Of a DNA stretch of 64,000 nucleotides, positions 32,947 to 45,688 are shown piece by piece. Position 1 is the first letter of the stretch; each line of letters begins with the position of its first letter. The notes beneath the pieces were generated by a model that had not been told where the DNA came from, ran no database searches, and was given only the letters and a program-made list of their open reading frames with translations. The position numbers and the translations under genes are program-made. Source of the stretch: Uranotaenia lowii (taxonomy: Eukaryota; Arthropoda; Insecta; Diptera; Culicidae); assembly GCF_029784155.1 (NCBI RefSeq), contig NC_073691.1:91966722-92030721 (forward strand). The letters run 5' to 3'.

Positions 32947-34869
32947 CAGCTAGATATACCTTCAGACAAATCGGCACTTTATTTACACAGGACAACCGTT
33001 GGGGTTTATTGTATGGACTGAAATGTTTGTATAGGCATAATCAGGCCCTGCAGTTCTTCACACAACAGCACAATGCAACTCTCTCCTTTATGGAACGATG
33101 GCACTGCGTCTTATCGCACAATCTTATCAAGGACATTGTGAATTCACTTTGTTTTGATCGAACTTTTCGTGCTTTGACCGGTCTGTGAGGGGTCGCACTT
33201 CGAAAACGTAAAATTTAAAATAACAAAATGTAAAAGAAATCTTCACGATTTGCATTGCTTAAATCAATAATAAATAAAGCATGTATGTTTGTGAGCAAAC
33301 ATACGACTAAAATTTTCGCTTAAAATATGAGTAGCTTAGCTTATGGAATCTCCCTGGAAAATTCGTTCCATCTTTATTTATCTTTCTCCCCGTTCGATGC
33401 ACTTTATGCACCCTGCATGAGGTGCGATGAATTTTAATGCAGACTGCCTTGAATCACCCCTCTATTTCATCGCACAAGTGCACAACCTAATTCTATTGCA
33501 TACATTGAGGGGTTTTGATTCACGGCACAGCTTTCGGATTTTTTTGTTCTTTCGATTCTAGAGAAAGCTACGTTGCAAAAAAAAAATCTTAAAGCACTGA
33601 AATATGAAACCCTAAACACATTGCGGACCAAATACGAGATAAGAATGATGAAGTAACATTTATTCAATTTTTATTTTAATATAATGTGTAATAGTTACGG
33701 AAAACCACTTGTTTTCCATAGTTGAATACACAGAACTTTATTGTAGTAAATCAGTTAGTAAATCTCAAAGCCGCTGAAGAATGGTCCCAGTTTTTACATT
33801 TTGCATGGTTTCTTTATCAAGGAGCATTTTTCTGAGCATGCTTCCAACGATATTGACCATTTGAAACGTATGGTACTGGTGTTCCACGTTTCTTCCTGTT
33901 CCTGTGTTTCAAATGTCTCTGCGTTCTCTGCTCTCTCTCCAACCATTTTGTGTTTTTGATCATTTAATATTTTTATATTAAAATAATCAAAAACATGACT
34001 TAAGAACTCGACAAGAATGCAATAACGATGGTAAAGTGTCACTAATAAAACTTTAAAAAAATGACTTAAGAAAAGAAGAATAATAACGCACTTGCATTAT
34101 TCTTTGGGACTCAGACATAAGTTCTGGCTGTGGAAGTACGATTAGTGATTAGTGATACGCCGTAATGAAAGCTCACGCGAGATTTATTGATAACAAAATG
34201 ATGATGACATAGTCAACTGGGCATCATGACGTCAACTGGGCATCATGCAACACTTTTCACTTTCAATGGCTTCTAAAAACTTAATGTACACAGATAATCT
34301 TTACGCTTGTACATCAACAGTTTTAACCCTTTCCTTCCCACGAGGTTTTTCACGTTTTAAAAATAGAAATATTGATTTACAACTAAAGTTCTAGAACAAA
34401 AGATGAATAATTTAAGGTTGACGGGACATCAAATTGACGTAGTCATAAAAATTAATGGTTTCATCAGTTATTTTTAAATTTACTCAAACATGCGATTTTC
34501 ACCCTACAAGCAAAAAGTGCAACAAACTTTGTTTCTTTTTATTGAAAGATCAAATGAAAATGTATGAAAGTTTATTTGTGATTATTGATTTATTTTGATA
34601 TATTTGTTTTTTTGTTTTTTTTTTTCATGCGGCAGCTTTATGAGAAATCACACGGCCCTTTTGAGGCCAAAATTTTTCACCGCGGGGGAAAGCTAGGTAA
34701 ATGAAATGGGAAGGATTGGGAGGAGACCGCAATACACCGGGCGGATTAAGAATCTGTCTCATTTAAACTCCGGTTGCTCTCTGACAAGTCAAATCCTGGC
34801 GAACCAGGGCTGGGCTTGCCAATGAGCTGTATTGCGAGCGAGGGTATTTTATATCGGTTGAATAATGTG
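32947..34869. other. Reg-2 upstream region and intergenic DNA
   Basis: Probably holds the Reg-2 first exon and promoter (to about 33.2 kb). Beyond that no gene was seen. A 17-bp direct repeat GTCAACTGGGCATCATG stands at about 34213 and 34231; its GGGCATCATGCAAC reappears inverted near 37217. Confidence 0.45.
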
Positions 34870-35740
34870 TAACACTGTGTCATGTGAAGTGAGCAACAAA
34901 TAGTAGTTTTAGAGGGCTGAGGTTTGTCGTGATAGTATTATTGTGTCGTCTGAAGTGAGCCTTTGTAAGGCCGAGTTTTGTTTTCACAGTGAGTAGTATT
35001 GTGTCATGTGAAGTGAGCAACAAATAGTAGCCTTTGTAGGGCTGAGGCTTGTTGTCACAGTGAGTAGTATTGTGTTGTGTGAAGTGAGCAACAAATAGTA
35101 GCTTTAGACCAGGCCCACCAAAGGTTGCTAAACCTCGAATCGAGTACATTCTGCAACATATTTATCAACCCATCATCGCACCAACAGTTGCTAAGTTGAT
35201 TCCAGAAATAGCATTCGAGCAGTAGGTTGTTACAGGATGCGTTTATGTAGCAACCCGGTAGCAACGCAGCTGGTAGTCGCTATCAGAAAATAAACAAACA
35301 CAAATACCAACCTGGATCGCAACAATGGGTGCGAAAATAAGTAAGTAGATAAAAACGCAACCAATAAAAATATCTAAAATACCGACCGAAATAGCAACTT
35401 GCGGTGGGCTTGGTCTTAGAGGGCTGAGGTTTGTCGTGATAGTATTATTGTGTCGTCTGAAGTGAGCAACAAATAGTAGCCTTTGTAAGGTCGAGTTTTG
35501 CTTTCACAGTGAGTAGTATTGTGTCATGTGAAGTGAGCAACAAATAGTAGCCTTTGTAGGGCTGAGGTTTGTTGTCACAATGAAAGTATTGTGTCATGTG
35601 AAGTGAGCAACAAATAGTAGCCTTTGTAGGGCTGAGGTTTGTTGTCACAGTGAGTAGTATTGTGTTGTGTGGAGTGAGCAACAAATAGTAGCCACTGTAG
35701 GGCTGAGGTTTGTTGTCACAGTGAATAGTATTATGTTGGG
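34870..35740. repeat. satellite array of about 69-bp units
   Basis: About eight diverged units carrying GTGAAGTGAGCAACAAATAG, CTTTGTAGGGCTGAGGTTTG and TTGTCACAGTGAGTAGTATT. Units fall into types that recur in the same order (TTTTAGAGGGC type, then AAGG(C/T)CGAGTTTTG type, then GTAGGGCTGAGG types), giving a higher-order period on both sides of a MITE. Unit length divisible by three keeps a minus-strand frame open, which I regard as spurious. Confidence 0.88.
35107..35415. mobile_element. 309-bp Harbinger-like MITE inside the satellite
   Basis: Inverted ends GACCAGGCCCACC (35107) and GACCAAGCCCACC (reverse, from 35415). TTA on both sides (35104-35106, 35416-35418) matches the PIF/Harbinger 3-bp duplication. 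The uninterrupted satellite unit near 34895 (GTTTTAGAGGGC) shows the empty site. Confidence 0.85.
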
Positions 35741-36933
35741 CCCCACCTGTCACCTAACCTTACTCGATTCAAGAACTTTGAGCCTATGATTGTTTTCGCT
35801 TGAGATTAGCATAGATTGGCTAATAAAAGATATTTCCAAATATGTAACTATATTAACAACTTGGATACCACAAAACCGAAACTCCATTGAAGGGTGTTTA
35901 TCACTGGCAGCACTTGTAAAAATTCTACGTTACACAAAGAATAAAAAATAAACTGATTACTAACCGAACAGGACCATACTACTAATGACAATGCTGTTCT
36001 TCTAAAGCCTCATCGCTAACTCTGAACAACTTCTCAGAGCAACTTTCCTCAATCTGTTTCAGTTGAAATAAATTACATTCCTATTTTTGATTCTCGATAT
36101 TATTTTCCTGGACTACCTTTTTATTATTGATTTTCCAAATCGTACCATCTTTCTTCGACTTCCTTAATTGAATTTCAAACCTAACCGAACATTAGGCAAA
36201 TCTAGCAAAAAGCGTTGAAATGAGAAAGAATTATTGTTAACAGGAAACTGTCCAAAAAGCATACTGATCCAATGAGCCTCTAGTTCTTGTAAAATGCTTG
36301 ATTTAAGAATAAGCCTTCGAAATTCATAAACCGCAAATGCACACTTACTAGAGCATTGGGGACGCGAATACTACTACCTTTACCACATTGAGTTATCCCG
36401 AGTTATCCGTGACTCCTTGAAGCCTAGGATACGGGGACACATCTGGACTTCTTAAAAAAGGACCTGAAATATAAAACTTTATTAAACAAATTGTATGAAT
36501 AATTATATCAGGTCAAACAATCAATACTGATCGGACCATATTGAACACTGGTAAGACGTTAGTTTAAAGCCGTGGGGCCAACACGTAGGTTCCGTTTCAC
36601 TGGTATTCATCAGTGATCCGTTCGTGCTCGCAAGATCTGGTGTGATATTTACACTATTCGATATTTTAAGATCTTGCGCGACAAGGCATACCCATTTATA
36701 TCAGAGTGATATAAATGAGCCTCTTACCATGCCCACGGTGATTTATTTCGATATATTTGTGATATCATAACGCATATAAAGCATGGTTTTGTTCGAATTA
36801 AATTTTAATTTTTTTCTGTCAAAAATGTTTTTAAAGAAAAAACATAAGTATGCTGCATACATTTAGGGGTAAAAAAAATTATAAAACAATCTACTCGCTA
36901 AAATCACAAAATTTCCGAACAATAGTTTTACAC
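35741..36933. other. non-coding, small hairpins only
   Basis: No gene seen. Short inverted repeats occur near 36620-36720 (AGATCTTGCG/CGCAAGATCT and TTTATATCA/TGATATAAA). Confidence 0.45.
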
Positions 36934-37396
36934 CAACAATGTTGGTATAGGATATCATAAAAGCTACAGTTTGTAGATGATATCATTAAGCCAATCCGTC
37001 ATAAAGGGTAAAGATTTTTACGGCATCGAAAAATGTAAGAATTTGTTCATCTATTGCTCGATTTTTTAAAATTTTCTATGAGAATGAAAGACTTTAAAAA
37101 GCTATCCACTTTGTAAAAAACTATGTCATCTTCTTTTCTTATCATTAAAAGGTAACTTTATTACATTATATTAAAATAAAAATTGTGGTTTACAAGTGTT
37201 CCATCTCACCCTTTTGTTGCATGATGCCCCGTTTGGCGGTATGTTTTCAAAGTTTTTGATTCTCATAGAAAGTTTAAAAAATCTAATTTTAACATTTTTC
37301 GATGCCATAAAAAGCTTTACCCAGTGTGATGGATTGGCTTAATGATATCACCTACAAACTTTATATTGCTTTTATTATCATATACCAACATTGTTG
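36934..37396. mobile_element. long-inverted-repeat (foldback-like) element
   Basis: Arms of about 150 bp: left 36934-37093 (CCAACAATGTTGGTATA, GATGATATCATTAAGCCAAT, GCATCGAAAAATGT), right 37247-37396 as its imperfect inverted copy. The loop includes TTGCATGATGCCCCG. Flanks are imperfect, so ends and TSD are uncertain. It sits just before the gypsy gag start. Confidence 0.7.
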
Positions 37397-37422
37397 AATC
37401 AATAGTGTTGATTGTTGGGGCC

Positions 37423-40400
37423 ATGAACAAACCTACACGATTTCCCGGCCCTAGCAGAAAAAGGCGAAGGATGGAGGACGAACACATGGGATCACCATCC
37501 GGAGGGAGAAATCCGTCGATTCCCGCAAATGCCAATGGCCAAATTGGCAATAATTTGGATTATGCACCCAGGCAGCATCCCGTGCAACAGCAGCAGCACG
37601 GAAATCCAATCATTCGTCCACCTTTGCTTCCATCAATCGTCCCGGGAACACAACCTCACTTCCAACAGCAGCAGCAGCAACAACAACAACAACAACCATT
37701 CCCGCAGTACCAGACGGATCCGATGCTTTAGCAGATTCTGCAACAGATGCAACAGTTCATCATGCATCAGCAGGAAGTATCGCAACGTCACTCGAACCTG
37801 TCCCAGGATTACAGACCTCCGTTGGCACCTAACCCGGAGCAAATTTTGGAGTCGCTGAGTACTAACATCAACGAATTTCGTTACGATCCGGACAGTGGGA
37901 TCACTTTTGGTGCTTGGTACTCGCGTTACGACAGTTTATTTTCCGAAGATGCGGTTGTTATTGCAGAAACTCGGTCCAGCTGAGCATGAACGATATTTAA
38001 GTTTTATTTTGCCAGCTTTGCCGAGGGAAATTGTGTTCGATGATACTGTGCGGAAGTTAAAAAGTTTATTTGGCACGGTGGAATCGTTGATCTGCCGTCG
38101 TTATCGGTGTTTGCAAGTGACGAAGCAGCCTTCCGAAGATTATAAGGCGTATGCTTGTCGCGTGAACCGTCTTTGCGTTGAATTCGAGCTGGGAAAACTG
38201 AGCGAAGACGAGTTCAAGTGCTCGATGTTCGTGTGTGGATTGAAGTCGGATAGTGATGGGGAAATCCGCACCCGCCTATTGAGCCGAATCGGAGACAACA
38301 GTCTCGTAAAGTTGGAGCAGATTTCTGATGAGTGCCAAAAAGTGATGTCGATCAAACACGACACTGCGATGATCGCCACCCAATCAGTGTCAACAAAAGT
38401 GGTGAATCGCAAACAAACGTTGAACAAGTGGCCGGAAAGGCAGAAGAAAAACAACCCAGAAGGAGAAATGAGCAAAAATTATAATAGACACCAAAATAAA
38501 AACAATAAAAGTGGGCCATTTTCTCCTTGCTGGTGTTGTGGTGCCATGCACTATGCAAGGGATTGCACGTACCGCAACCATCGGTGCAAAGCATGCGGTG
38601 GTTATGGACACAAGGACGGCTACTGTGCAAGTGCTAAAAAGACAAACAGTGACAAAAGGAAACTGCCATCGGCGGCCACAAAATCAGTGCAAGTGAAAAG
38701 TGTCAAGCAGCAACGGAAATACGTCACAGTGCAGATTTTGGGAACACCAGTGAAGCTGCAGTTGGATACGGCGTCGGATATCAGCGTGATTTCGGAGAAA
38801 ACTTGGGCGAAAATCGGGAAGCCGACGACTTCACCGGCGTTAGTGAGAGCATCCACAGCATCAGGACAGCCTCTCAAACTCCAAGCTGAATGCACTTGCG
38901 ATATTGAAGTCAACGGGGTGCGTCGCAGTGCCAAGTTCTTCATCGTCAAGCAGCCATTGCATCTTCTGGGAATTGATCTCATCAATCTGTTCGACCTGTG
39001 GTCAATTCCCATGAACCAGTTTTGCAATCAACTGACATCGTCCCGTGATCTTGGGAATGCCATCAAGGCCGCATTTCCGGAAGTTTTCTCGGACGTTCCT
39101 GGGCTGTGTACGAAGGCGAAGGTTAAGCTCACTCTCAGGGATGGCCAGTCAGCTGTATTCCGTCCGAAACGCCCTGTAGCTTACGCCATGTACAGTACAG
39201 TGGACAAGGAGCTCGATCGACTGGAACACGCCAATATCATCACACCAGTCGAGTATTCAGCATGGGCCGCACCGATCGTGGTGGTCCGTAAAGCAAGCGG
39301 TGCCATCAGAATCTGTGGAGATTACTCTACGGGTTTGAACAACGCGCTTGAAGCCAATCAGTACCCCTTGCCGCTTCCCCAGGACATATTTGCCAAGCTT
39401 TCAAACTGCACCATCTTCAGCAAGCTGGATTTATCCGACGCATTCCTGCAAGTCGAGGTAGACGAGTCTTCCCAAGAGTTATTAACCATCAACACTCATC
39501 GGGGGCTATATCGCTACAATCGACTATCACCAGGAGTTAAAGCAGCACCTGGAGCATTCCAGCAACTGGCCGGCCTCAAAAATACTTTGGGGTATTTGGA
39601 CGACGTTTTGATCGGCGGAGCGGATGAGGAGGAGCATAACCGCAATTTGAAAGCAGCTCTTCAACGTTTTCAAGAGTACGGTTTCACCATGAAGGCTGAA
39701 AAGTGTTCCTTCGGTTCACAACAGATAAAGTATCTGGGGCACCTCATCGACAAACATGGTTTGCGCCCAGATCCGGCAAAAATCGACGTCATCCGCAACC
39801 TTCCGCCGCCGACAGATGTGACGGGTGTTCGATCCTTCCTAGGAGCCATCAATTACTATGGCCGTTTTGTTCCTGCGATGCGAACACTGCGTTATCCACT
39901 GGATGAGCTGCTCAAAGGCAATAAACAGTTTAACTGGTCAGCCGATTGCCAAAAAGCGTTCGATCAGTTCAAAACTATTCTGGCCTCCGATCTTCTGTTG
40001 ACACAATACAGTCCAGATTTGCCGATCGTCGTTTCAGCAGACGCTTCATCGGTAGGTGTCGGTGCTACAATCAGCCATAAGTTTCCGGACGGTTCAGTGA
40101 AGGTCATCCAGCATGCATCCAGGGCTCTCACTGCAGCCGAACAAGCATACGGGCAACCCGACCGTGAAGGTTTGGCGCTTGTTTTCGCCTGCACCAAGTT
40201 TCACAAAATGTTGTACGGTAGAAGTTTCACCCTTCAAACAGACCATGCTCCTCTGTTACGCATCTTTGGATCCAAGAAAGGCATACCCACCTACACTGCC
40301 AACCGCTTGCAACGATGGGCGTTGCAACTACTGCTGTACAACTTTCACATCGAGTACATCAGCACAGACAAGTTTGGAAACGCCGATGTATTATCCCGAT

Positions 40401-40732
40401 TGATCAACAACCACATCAAGCCCGACGAAGATTATATTATTGCCAGTGTCAACTTAGAAGAAGATTTGGGATCCGTAGTAGCCAATTTCGCTAGACAAAT
40501 CCCTCTGAATTTCAAGGCGGTTCAGAATGCTACTCAACCAGATCCGGTCCTTGGAGAAGTCTTCCGTTTCATCCTGAATGGCTGGCCTAAGTCCCGAAAA
40601 TTGATTCCCGATCACGAGGTCCAACGCTTCTTCGGCCGCCAAGACTCTTTGTCTATCGTCCAAGGGTGCGTTATGTTTGCCGAGCGTATTGCTATACCGT
40701 CGAAATTCTGTAACAAACGGCTCGCTAGCTGA
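37423..40732 (+). pseudogene. Ty3/gypsy (K02A2.6-like) gag-pol, broken, no integrase
   Basis: Gag starts at 37423 (MNKPTRFPGPSRKRRRMEDE) with a polyglutamine tract. It has an in-frame TAG at 37729-37731 and a frameshift near 37960-37985. The long frame then covers the Gag core, two zinc knuckles (CWCCGAMHYARDC and CKACGGYGHKDGYC, about 38525-38630), aspartic protease LDTASDISVIS (about 38763), reverse transcriptase with LSDAFLQVEV and YLDDVLIGG (about 39590), and RNase H VVSADASSVGVGAT (about 40029). It breaks off at 40732, before any integrase. No LTRs were seen. The breaks show the copy is dead. Confidence 0.92.
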
Positions 40733-41690
40733 CAACTAGGCAGAAACCCCCCGAACAACACCTCAGGGTCGGCTAAAGCTAACGCGAACAATGCCCAAGA
40801 AAACACTTTAACTTCACCCGTCGTAATTTCCCACTTTATTGCACTACGAACACACTGGTAAGTTTTGTGTCCCACTACCCACAATTTGCGGTTCTCAACC
40901 TTATCGTAAATCGTAACTCCTACCTTAAACGATGCCGTGGTACGGGGTGGTAAGGCTGCGGAATATCCACTCTCCCTCTCGTCTTCGGAACGATATCTCG
41001 GTGTGGACGAACTAGCTGCTGGCTACCACGATGTAACAGTCCTCAGGTGGCGGCTTGACGAGCAGAATTTCCAGCGTCGCCTCAGTGCCGTAGGTAGACC
41101 GCGTGGGATGGGTGCCTAGTGGATCCACTGGATCTGGCCTCGGAGCTGGGTCCACAGTTGACCTTGGGATTTATGCGTTCCAGATGTAGGCCTAGCGGGT
41201 TGGCAAGCTTCATAAAGCTTGAAGCATAAACTTCGGGGTCCTGGATGTCTCGGTTTTGACAGACTCACGGACACGGACTCACGGAGTCTAAACCACGGTT
41301 CTGGACTTGGCTTCCAGACCATTTATTTTTAGCGTCTTCACCAAAAGTCGATGTGTTGACTTTAGCAATGGCGAACCAGAATGAGCTGTCTCAATGCGGA
41401 TATTGACCTCTCAGCCGCGTATGGTAGCCCATGACGTCATCCCTATTTTGCCCCATCATGTTCCACAATACGCCATCTTGCAGGCCCTAATGGTAGCAGC
41501 CATCTGTTGGTGAAGTTCCGAACTTCTCTCGTCGTTAGGGTGTGGGTTGGCGTAGTGCTTGAGGTACACCATCTTTGAGGTCCTACTGGTAGCGGCCCTC
41601 TGTTGGTGAAGTTCCGAACTTCTCTGGTAGATGGTTGAGTTGGGTTTGGGTTGTCATAGTGGTTGAAGCAGGAGGATCACTAAAGGCAAA
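40733..41690. other. unassigned GC-richer sequence, possible retroelement UTR/LTR
   Basis: No protein was recognised. GC content is higher than around it, and the block follows the abrupt end of the gypsy copy, so it may belong to another retroelement. Confidence 0.4.
41475..41670. repeat. tandem duplication of about 100 bp
   Basis: Two imperfect copies of a block containing CTGTTGGTGAAGTTCCGAAC then TTCTC, followed by GTT(G/A)GG and CATAGTG(C/G)TTGA(G/A). Copy 1 starts near 41475 and copy 2 near 41573. The core GAAGTTCCGAACTTC is nearly palindromic. Confidence 0.75.
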
Positions 41691-43769
41691 CCAAAGCACT
41701 TTCTTGGAGCTCTAAATTACTACACGCACAAGATTTCGACAGAATTGACAGATCCCATACCGTTGGTACAATAGTTTATATATTACTAACAAGCTAGTTG
41801 ATTTCAATCCATACAACTCCATTGGAGTTTTAAAACAAATCTCATGTATGTAATGTATTTGTTATTTATTTATTTATTTCGTCAATCATTAGTAGACACA
41901 TATATTGTTGGTTTTGCTTAAAACTATACAAAAATATAAAAATAATTATGTTTGTGAGTTCAATGACCTAAAATACTCTTTGAGTTTCAAACATACTTCG
42001 ACATAATATGATAATACGACTGCATGAATTTCAAGTTTATATGCCCTGAACGATACCTGAAACCAAAGATGAACTAGAAGCATTTTCGTGAGACGAAAAA
42101 AAATTGTGTTATTATTTAAGTTAAAAGAGTCTCGATCTTTAATTAAGGGTGCCCTTGTAGTATCTGCATGTATAAAAGTTCTCGATTGATACTACCTTTG
42201 CATTAGTATACTTCTTGCACAATCATAGTTATCTGTTAAAATTTACACCCGCGATCGCTATTGATGTTACTTAGAAACACACCTAACGACGTGAAGAAAG
42301 TTTAATTGTTATTCGACCTCTGACTAGGATATCAAGCTAACGTGTCGATTACAGCTGCTCTAGAGAATACTACAGCCCTGAAAAAGGCAAAAATCTGGCA
42401 AAATCCAAGGATAAAGGGTCCGTTGACTATTTCTTCCAGTTCTCATTCCACAGTTTGTAAGTATCAGACAAAGCTAATTCTAAAAGTTTGTCAACTATCC
42501 TATAGGTATTGCATACTTTAAGGCGCTATTTTCTAGTTTTTAAATGAATACATTATTTTTAGTCCTTTTTAATTTAAATCCCAGACAAATAAACAAAACA
42601 AATAGTCGCTTTTAACAAATGTCGTTTTTCTGTCTTTTTTTTTTTAAGGAAGTTTAGATTTTTGAAACAAATAATCAATTTATGAATGTGATTTTTATTC
42701 TGTCTGCGAAAAATGTGTAGGCTGTGCTGTGGTGTTTAAAAAATCGTGCCTCTGCAGTGACAACCACTTTTGGAATCAGGTCACTCAAAAAGAAACTCAC
42801 CCCTGAGATTGCAGAAAACAGTGGACGATTTGTATGAACATTTCCTTTTTCCTGATCATTGGCCCTAAACTCTATACGATAAATCCTTAGCCCTTTAAAA
42901 CTCCTCTAAGCCGTTAATTCGATTCTTTCTACGATCGTTGTAGTTTTCAGTTACCAATCTCTCCAATAATTTCGTATCCGGCTAGATCAGTGGTTTTCAA
43001 AGTGATCCCTACCGCCCCCTTGAGGGCGTTGAGAGCTATTGATGCATAAGGGGTAGGATTAATTGTGATGTAAGTTTTTAGAAGCACCAGTTGACGGTAT
43101 TTAACTTTATTTCTATATATATTTTTTTGCACCTCAGTTTTTGGCACAACGCATTTTTGCGATTTCCACTGTCAGAAATTTTCTAATATTTAAAATGAAA
43201 AAAATAGGAAGGTAGTTTATCATATTTCGCATTCGCTGCAATTGATAACTCATTTTTTTAATTGGCGTTCAGTTCGGTCAGGTCGAATCCCGACCAATTG
43301 ATATTTGTAAGACATTCCGGTTTCGAGATATAGCGACGGAATCAAGTATTCCAATTAGTATCAAGTATCCTTATTCTCCCCTATATATGTATCAGATTGC
43401 AGCAAATTTTCCTGTAAAAAACACGTCCACTTTCTTCGCCCACAGCCTACCAAGTCCCCATACCTTTAACTGAACAATTTTTGAAATCGTTTTAAAATAT
43501 GGTCTGAAACTTAAAAAACTTTAGAAGCAAACAAATCTTATTCAAGCTGAGGTTTTGTATCACGTTATTTTCCGAAATAGCATCGCTTAACGGTCCCCAC
43601 ATGCATCCAAAACCAAACCGAGATATACGAGTGTATCTTTTATCACTGGTTCTGTTTTTGTGCAATTTCGCTTCGATACAATCCAAGCCCGAGAGTCATG
43701 TGGGCCATTTGTGTTGGGTTGGGTGGATCTGACTTGGGGTCTCAAGCACAGTACCCATCCGATTCTACT
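41691..43769. other. non-coding, no gene seen
   Basis: AT-rich, with a (TTTA)n stretch at 41862-41878 and a possible hAT-like end CAGTGGTTTTCAAAG at about 42989 without a found partner. The GC-richer palindrome GGTCAGGTCGAATCCCGACC lies near 43277. Confidence 0.45.
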
Positions 43770-45615
43770 CAAAGCTCAGTTACTAGTAGATAGTGTCTCA
43801 CTACGGAGAGTGTGAGGCTGACAGCACGTTGCATTTCATTAAGTTATATCTCTCAGCCAGCAAATTTGTTTTTCCCCAACCGGAGGCCGACCAATCGAAC
43901 TGCTGCTGTCGCGCTTTGAAAGCTCGAAATTCGCGCTCACAACAGAGCTGGCTGAGGCGCTTAGTAGCGGACCAAACTTGGCTGGCTGGCTGGTTCCCTC
44001 GATGTCAGTTAGTCCTCGTCGGTTGTTTGAACAGTTCGGAAGTTTAACGAGAAAGGCACTACGTTGTGCGCGCGCTCTTGCGGTTTTTTCGGCGTGGAAC
44101 TACTCTGCGCGTGGACCTGTCTTTAGTCTTTAGTAGTCAGCGGCTTAAGCCAAGAGTATATAGATACTTACTTCTGCATATATAGGAAAGTCTCGGTGGC
44201 GCGTTAAGTTAGTTATTGGAGTCAACCAGTTTCCCCAGTGTTGTTGTTTATGCACCGTGCTGTTTCGGTGGACCACTGAATGCATCGAAGCTGCTGCGTA
44301 CCCTCGTGGTCGTTGTCGTCGTCGTGGAAGACAAGTGGGATCGCCGCTGCCGAAACAAAACACAAACACTGGAGGCACAAAGCTACTCTAAACAGGCTCG
44401 TATGCGCGAAAAAATTACATAATTTTCGTATGATACCATACATTGCAGTAGCGTCAGTGATATTTTTATTACAGGCCCATTATTGAAATGGTCCGATGTG
44501 AGCATTATTGTGCAGCGGTTTTATGGCCTCAGTTTAAGTTGTTGTAGGTGGTTTAAGCCGATTGTCACCAAAGCGAATCGAACGGCCTCACTTACGGTTA
44601 CGTGTACTTGATGCGTGAAATTTGGTGAAATGTTAAGTAACTGGTGTACCCGGCATGAGGTAAAAGGTATCTCTATCGTTGAGATCAGCAGCAGCAGCAG
44701 CTGTCGGCGTTAAAAGGTTGAGTGTTAGACAAAGCTGAAAAAGCAATAGTAAAACGTCCGAAAAAATAGTGTTTTGTGTAGTCAATATTTCCAGTGAAAG
44801 CAAACACGTGAAAGCAGTTATTTACCTCTTCGTCGTTCGGCTTTGCGGGCCATCGTTTGTACCAATTGAAGAAGAAAAAATCAGTTGTTTACATTTTGCG
44901 CCGAAGAGCTATTTTTGTTGTATGAGTTGCTGCCGTTGTTGGTCACTAAACTTGCCTGTGCGAATCGATTTTGCTTTTGGTTTTTGTCTTCGTTTGCGGC
45001 AACATTTTTATTGAACAACTAGTCGGTCGGATCAGTTTATTTTTTATAAGGAAAGGAAACGCACAGACGCGAAAAAGTCGAAGATCAAAAACCCGGCTCC
45101 GGCATATTTCTTGTCCTTTGCTTCTCCTACTCTACTCATTAAACCTTTTCCACTGACAACTGCATCGGCAACAAAGTCAACCCTCCCGTGTAAGGGATGA
45201 AAGTGAGATTGACTTGCACTTAGTTAAAATATTTAATAAATGAACGAACGGCACGACCAAAAACGCACAGTTGTCGTTGAAGTAACACCACGTTGTGCCA
45301 TTTGACTGCAGCAGCAGTAGCAGCGCGACGCATTGATCACTGATCGAAGCAGGCCGGGCTAGGTAATCATAGAAATTGCACCAACAATCGTCACAGAGCC
45401 CAGGCTGACTTGCAGCAACGTCGAAGGAAATCAGCATCCAAGCCAAGACAGCCCTGAAGCCAACACCAGACCCGGACGATCTCTTTTCTCAACGGACAGC
45501 AGCGCTCAGGGCTCAGGGCCTACAACAACAACCACTGCAGCAAGCAACCAATTACGGTGCGCGCGACCTGCCCTAGCCGTCGTCATCGTCGACGTCGTCG
45601 TCCGTGTTCGGTCAA
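43770..45615 (+). promoter_or_regulatory. putative promoter and long 5' UTR of a secreted/membrane protein gene
   Basis: GC content and CAG/GTC-repeat density rise sharply here (CAGCAGCAGCAGCAGCTG at about 44685; GCAGCAGCAGTAGCAGCG near 45310), as in long dipteran 5' leaders. An initiator-like TCAGTT at 44005-44010, with an AGTTC 26 bp downstream of its A, could be a TATA-less core promoter. Further Inr-like sites occur near 43778. Introns within the leader cannot be excluded. Transcription is inferred, not shown. Confidence 0.5.
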
Positions 45616-45688
45616 ATGATGCTTTTGGCAAAAGTGCTGACGATCTGCTGTTATTTCACGATTTTCGCCGAACTCTACTTGATTGAAG
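45616..45688 (+). CDS. first coding exon, signal-peptide-like, rest outside window
   Basis: ATGATG in a good insect context (GGTCAAATG) opens MMLLAKVLTICCYFTIFAEL and YLIE, a hydrophobic stretch fitting a signal peptide, followed at once by a strong donor G|GTAAGTAAG (45689). The 3' exons are not found up to 64000, so the first intron exceeds 18 kb. That is common for neuronal cell-surface genes in mosquitoes (inference). The protein cannot be named from this exon. Confidence 0.6.

Noticed and set aside
34880..35753. Open minus-strand frames giving repeated peptides across the satellite
   Set aside because: The frame stays open only because the unit length is a multiple of three. Codon pattern is unconstrained and the MITE breaks it.
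37342..37422. Earlier ATG upstream of the gypsy gag
   Set aside because: The extra 27 residues come from the adjoining inverted-repeat element. The Met at 37423 starts a Gag-like sequence.
42989..43160. Possible hAT element starting CAGTGGTTTTCAAAG
   Set aside because: The only CCACTG candidate downstream (about 43158) lacks extended inversion and there is no 8-bp duplication.
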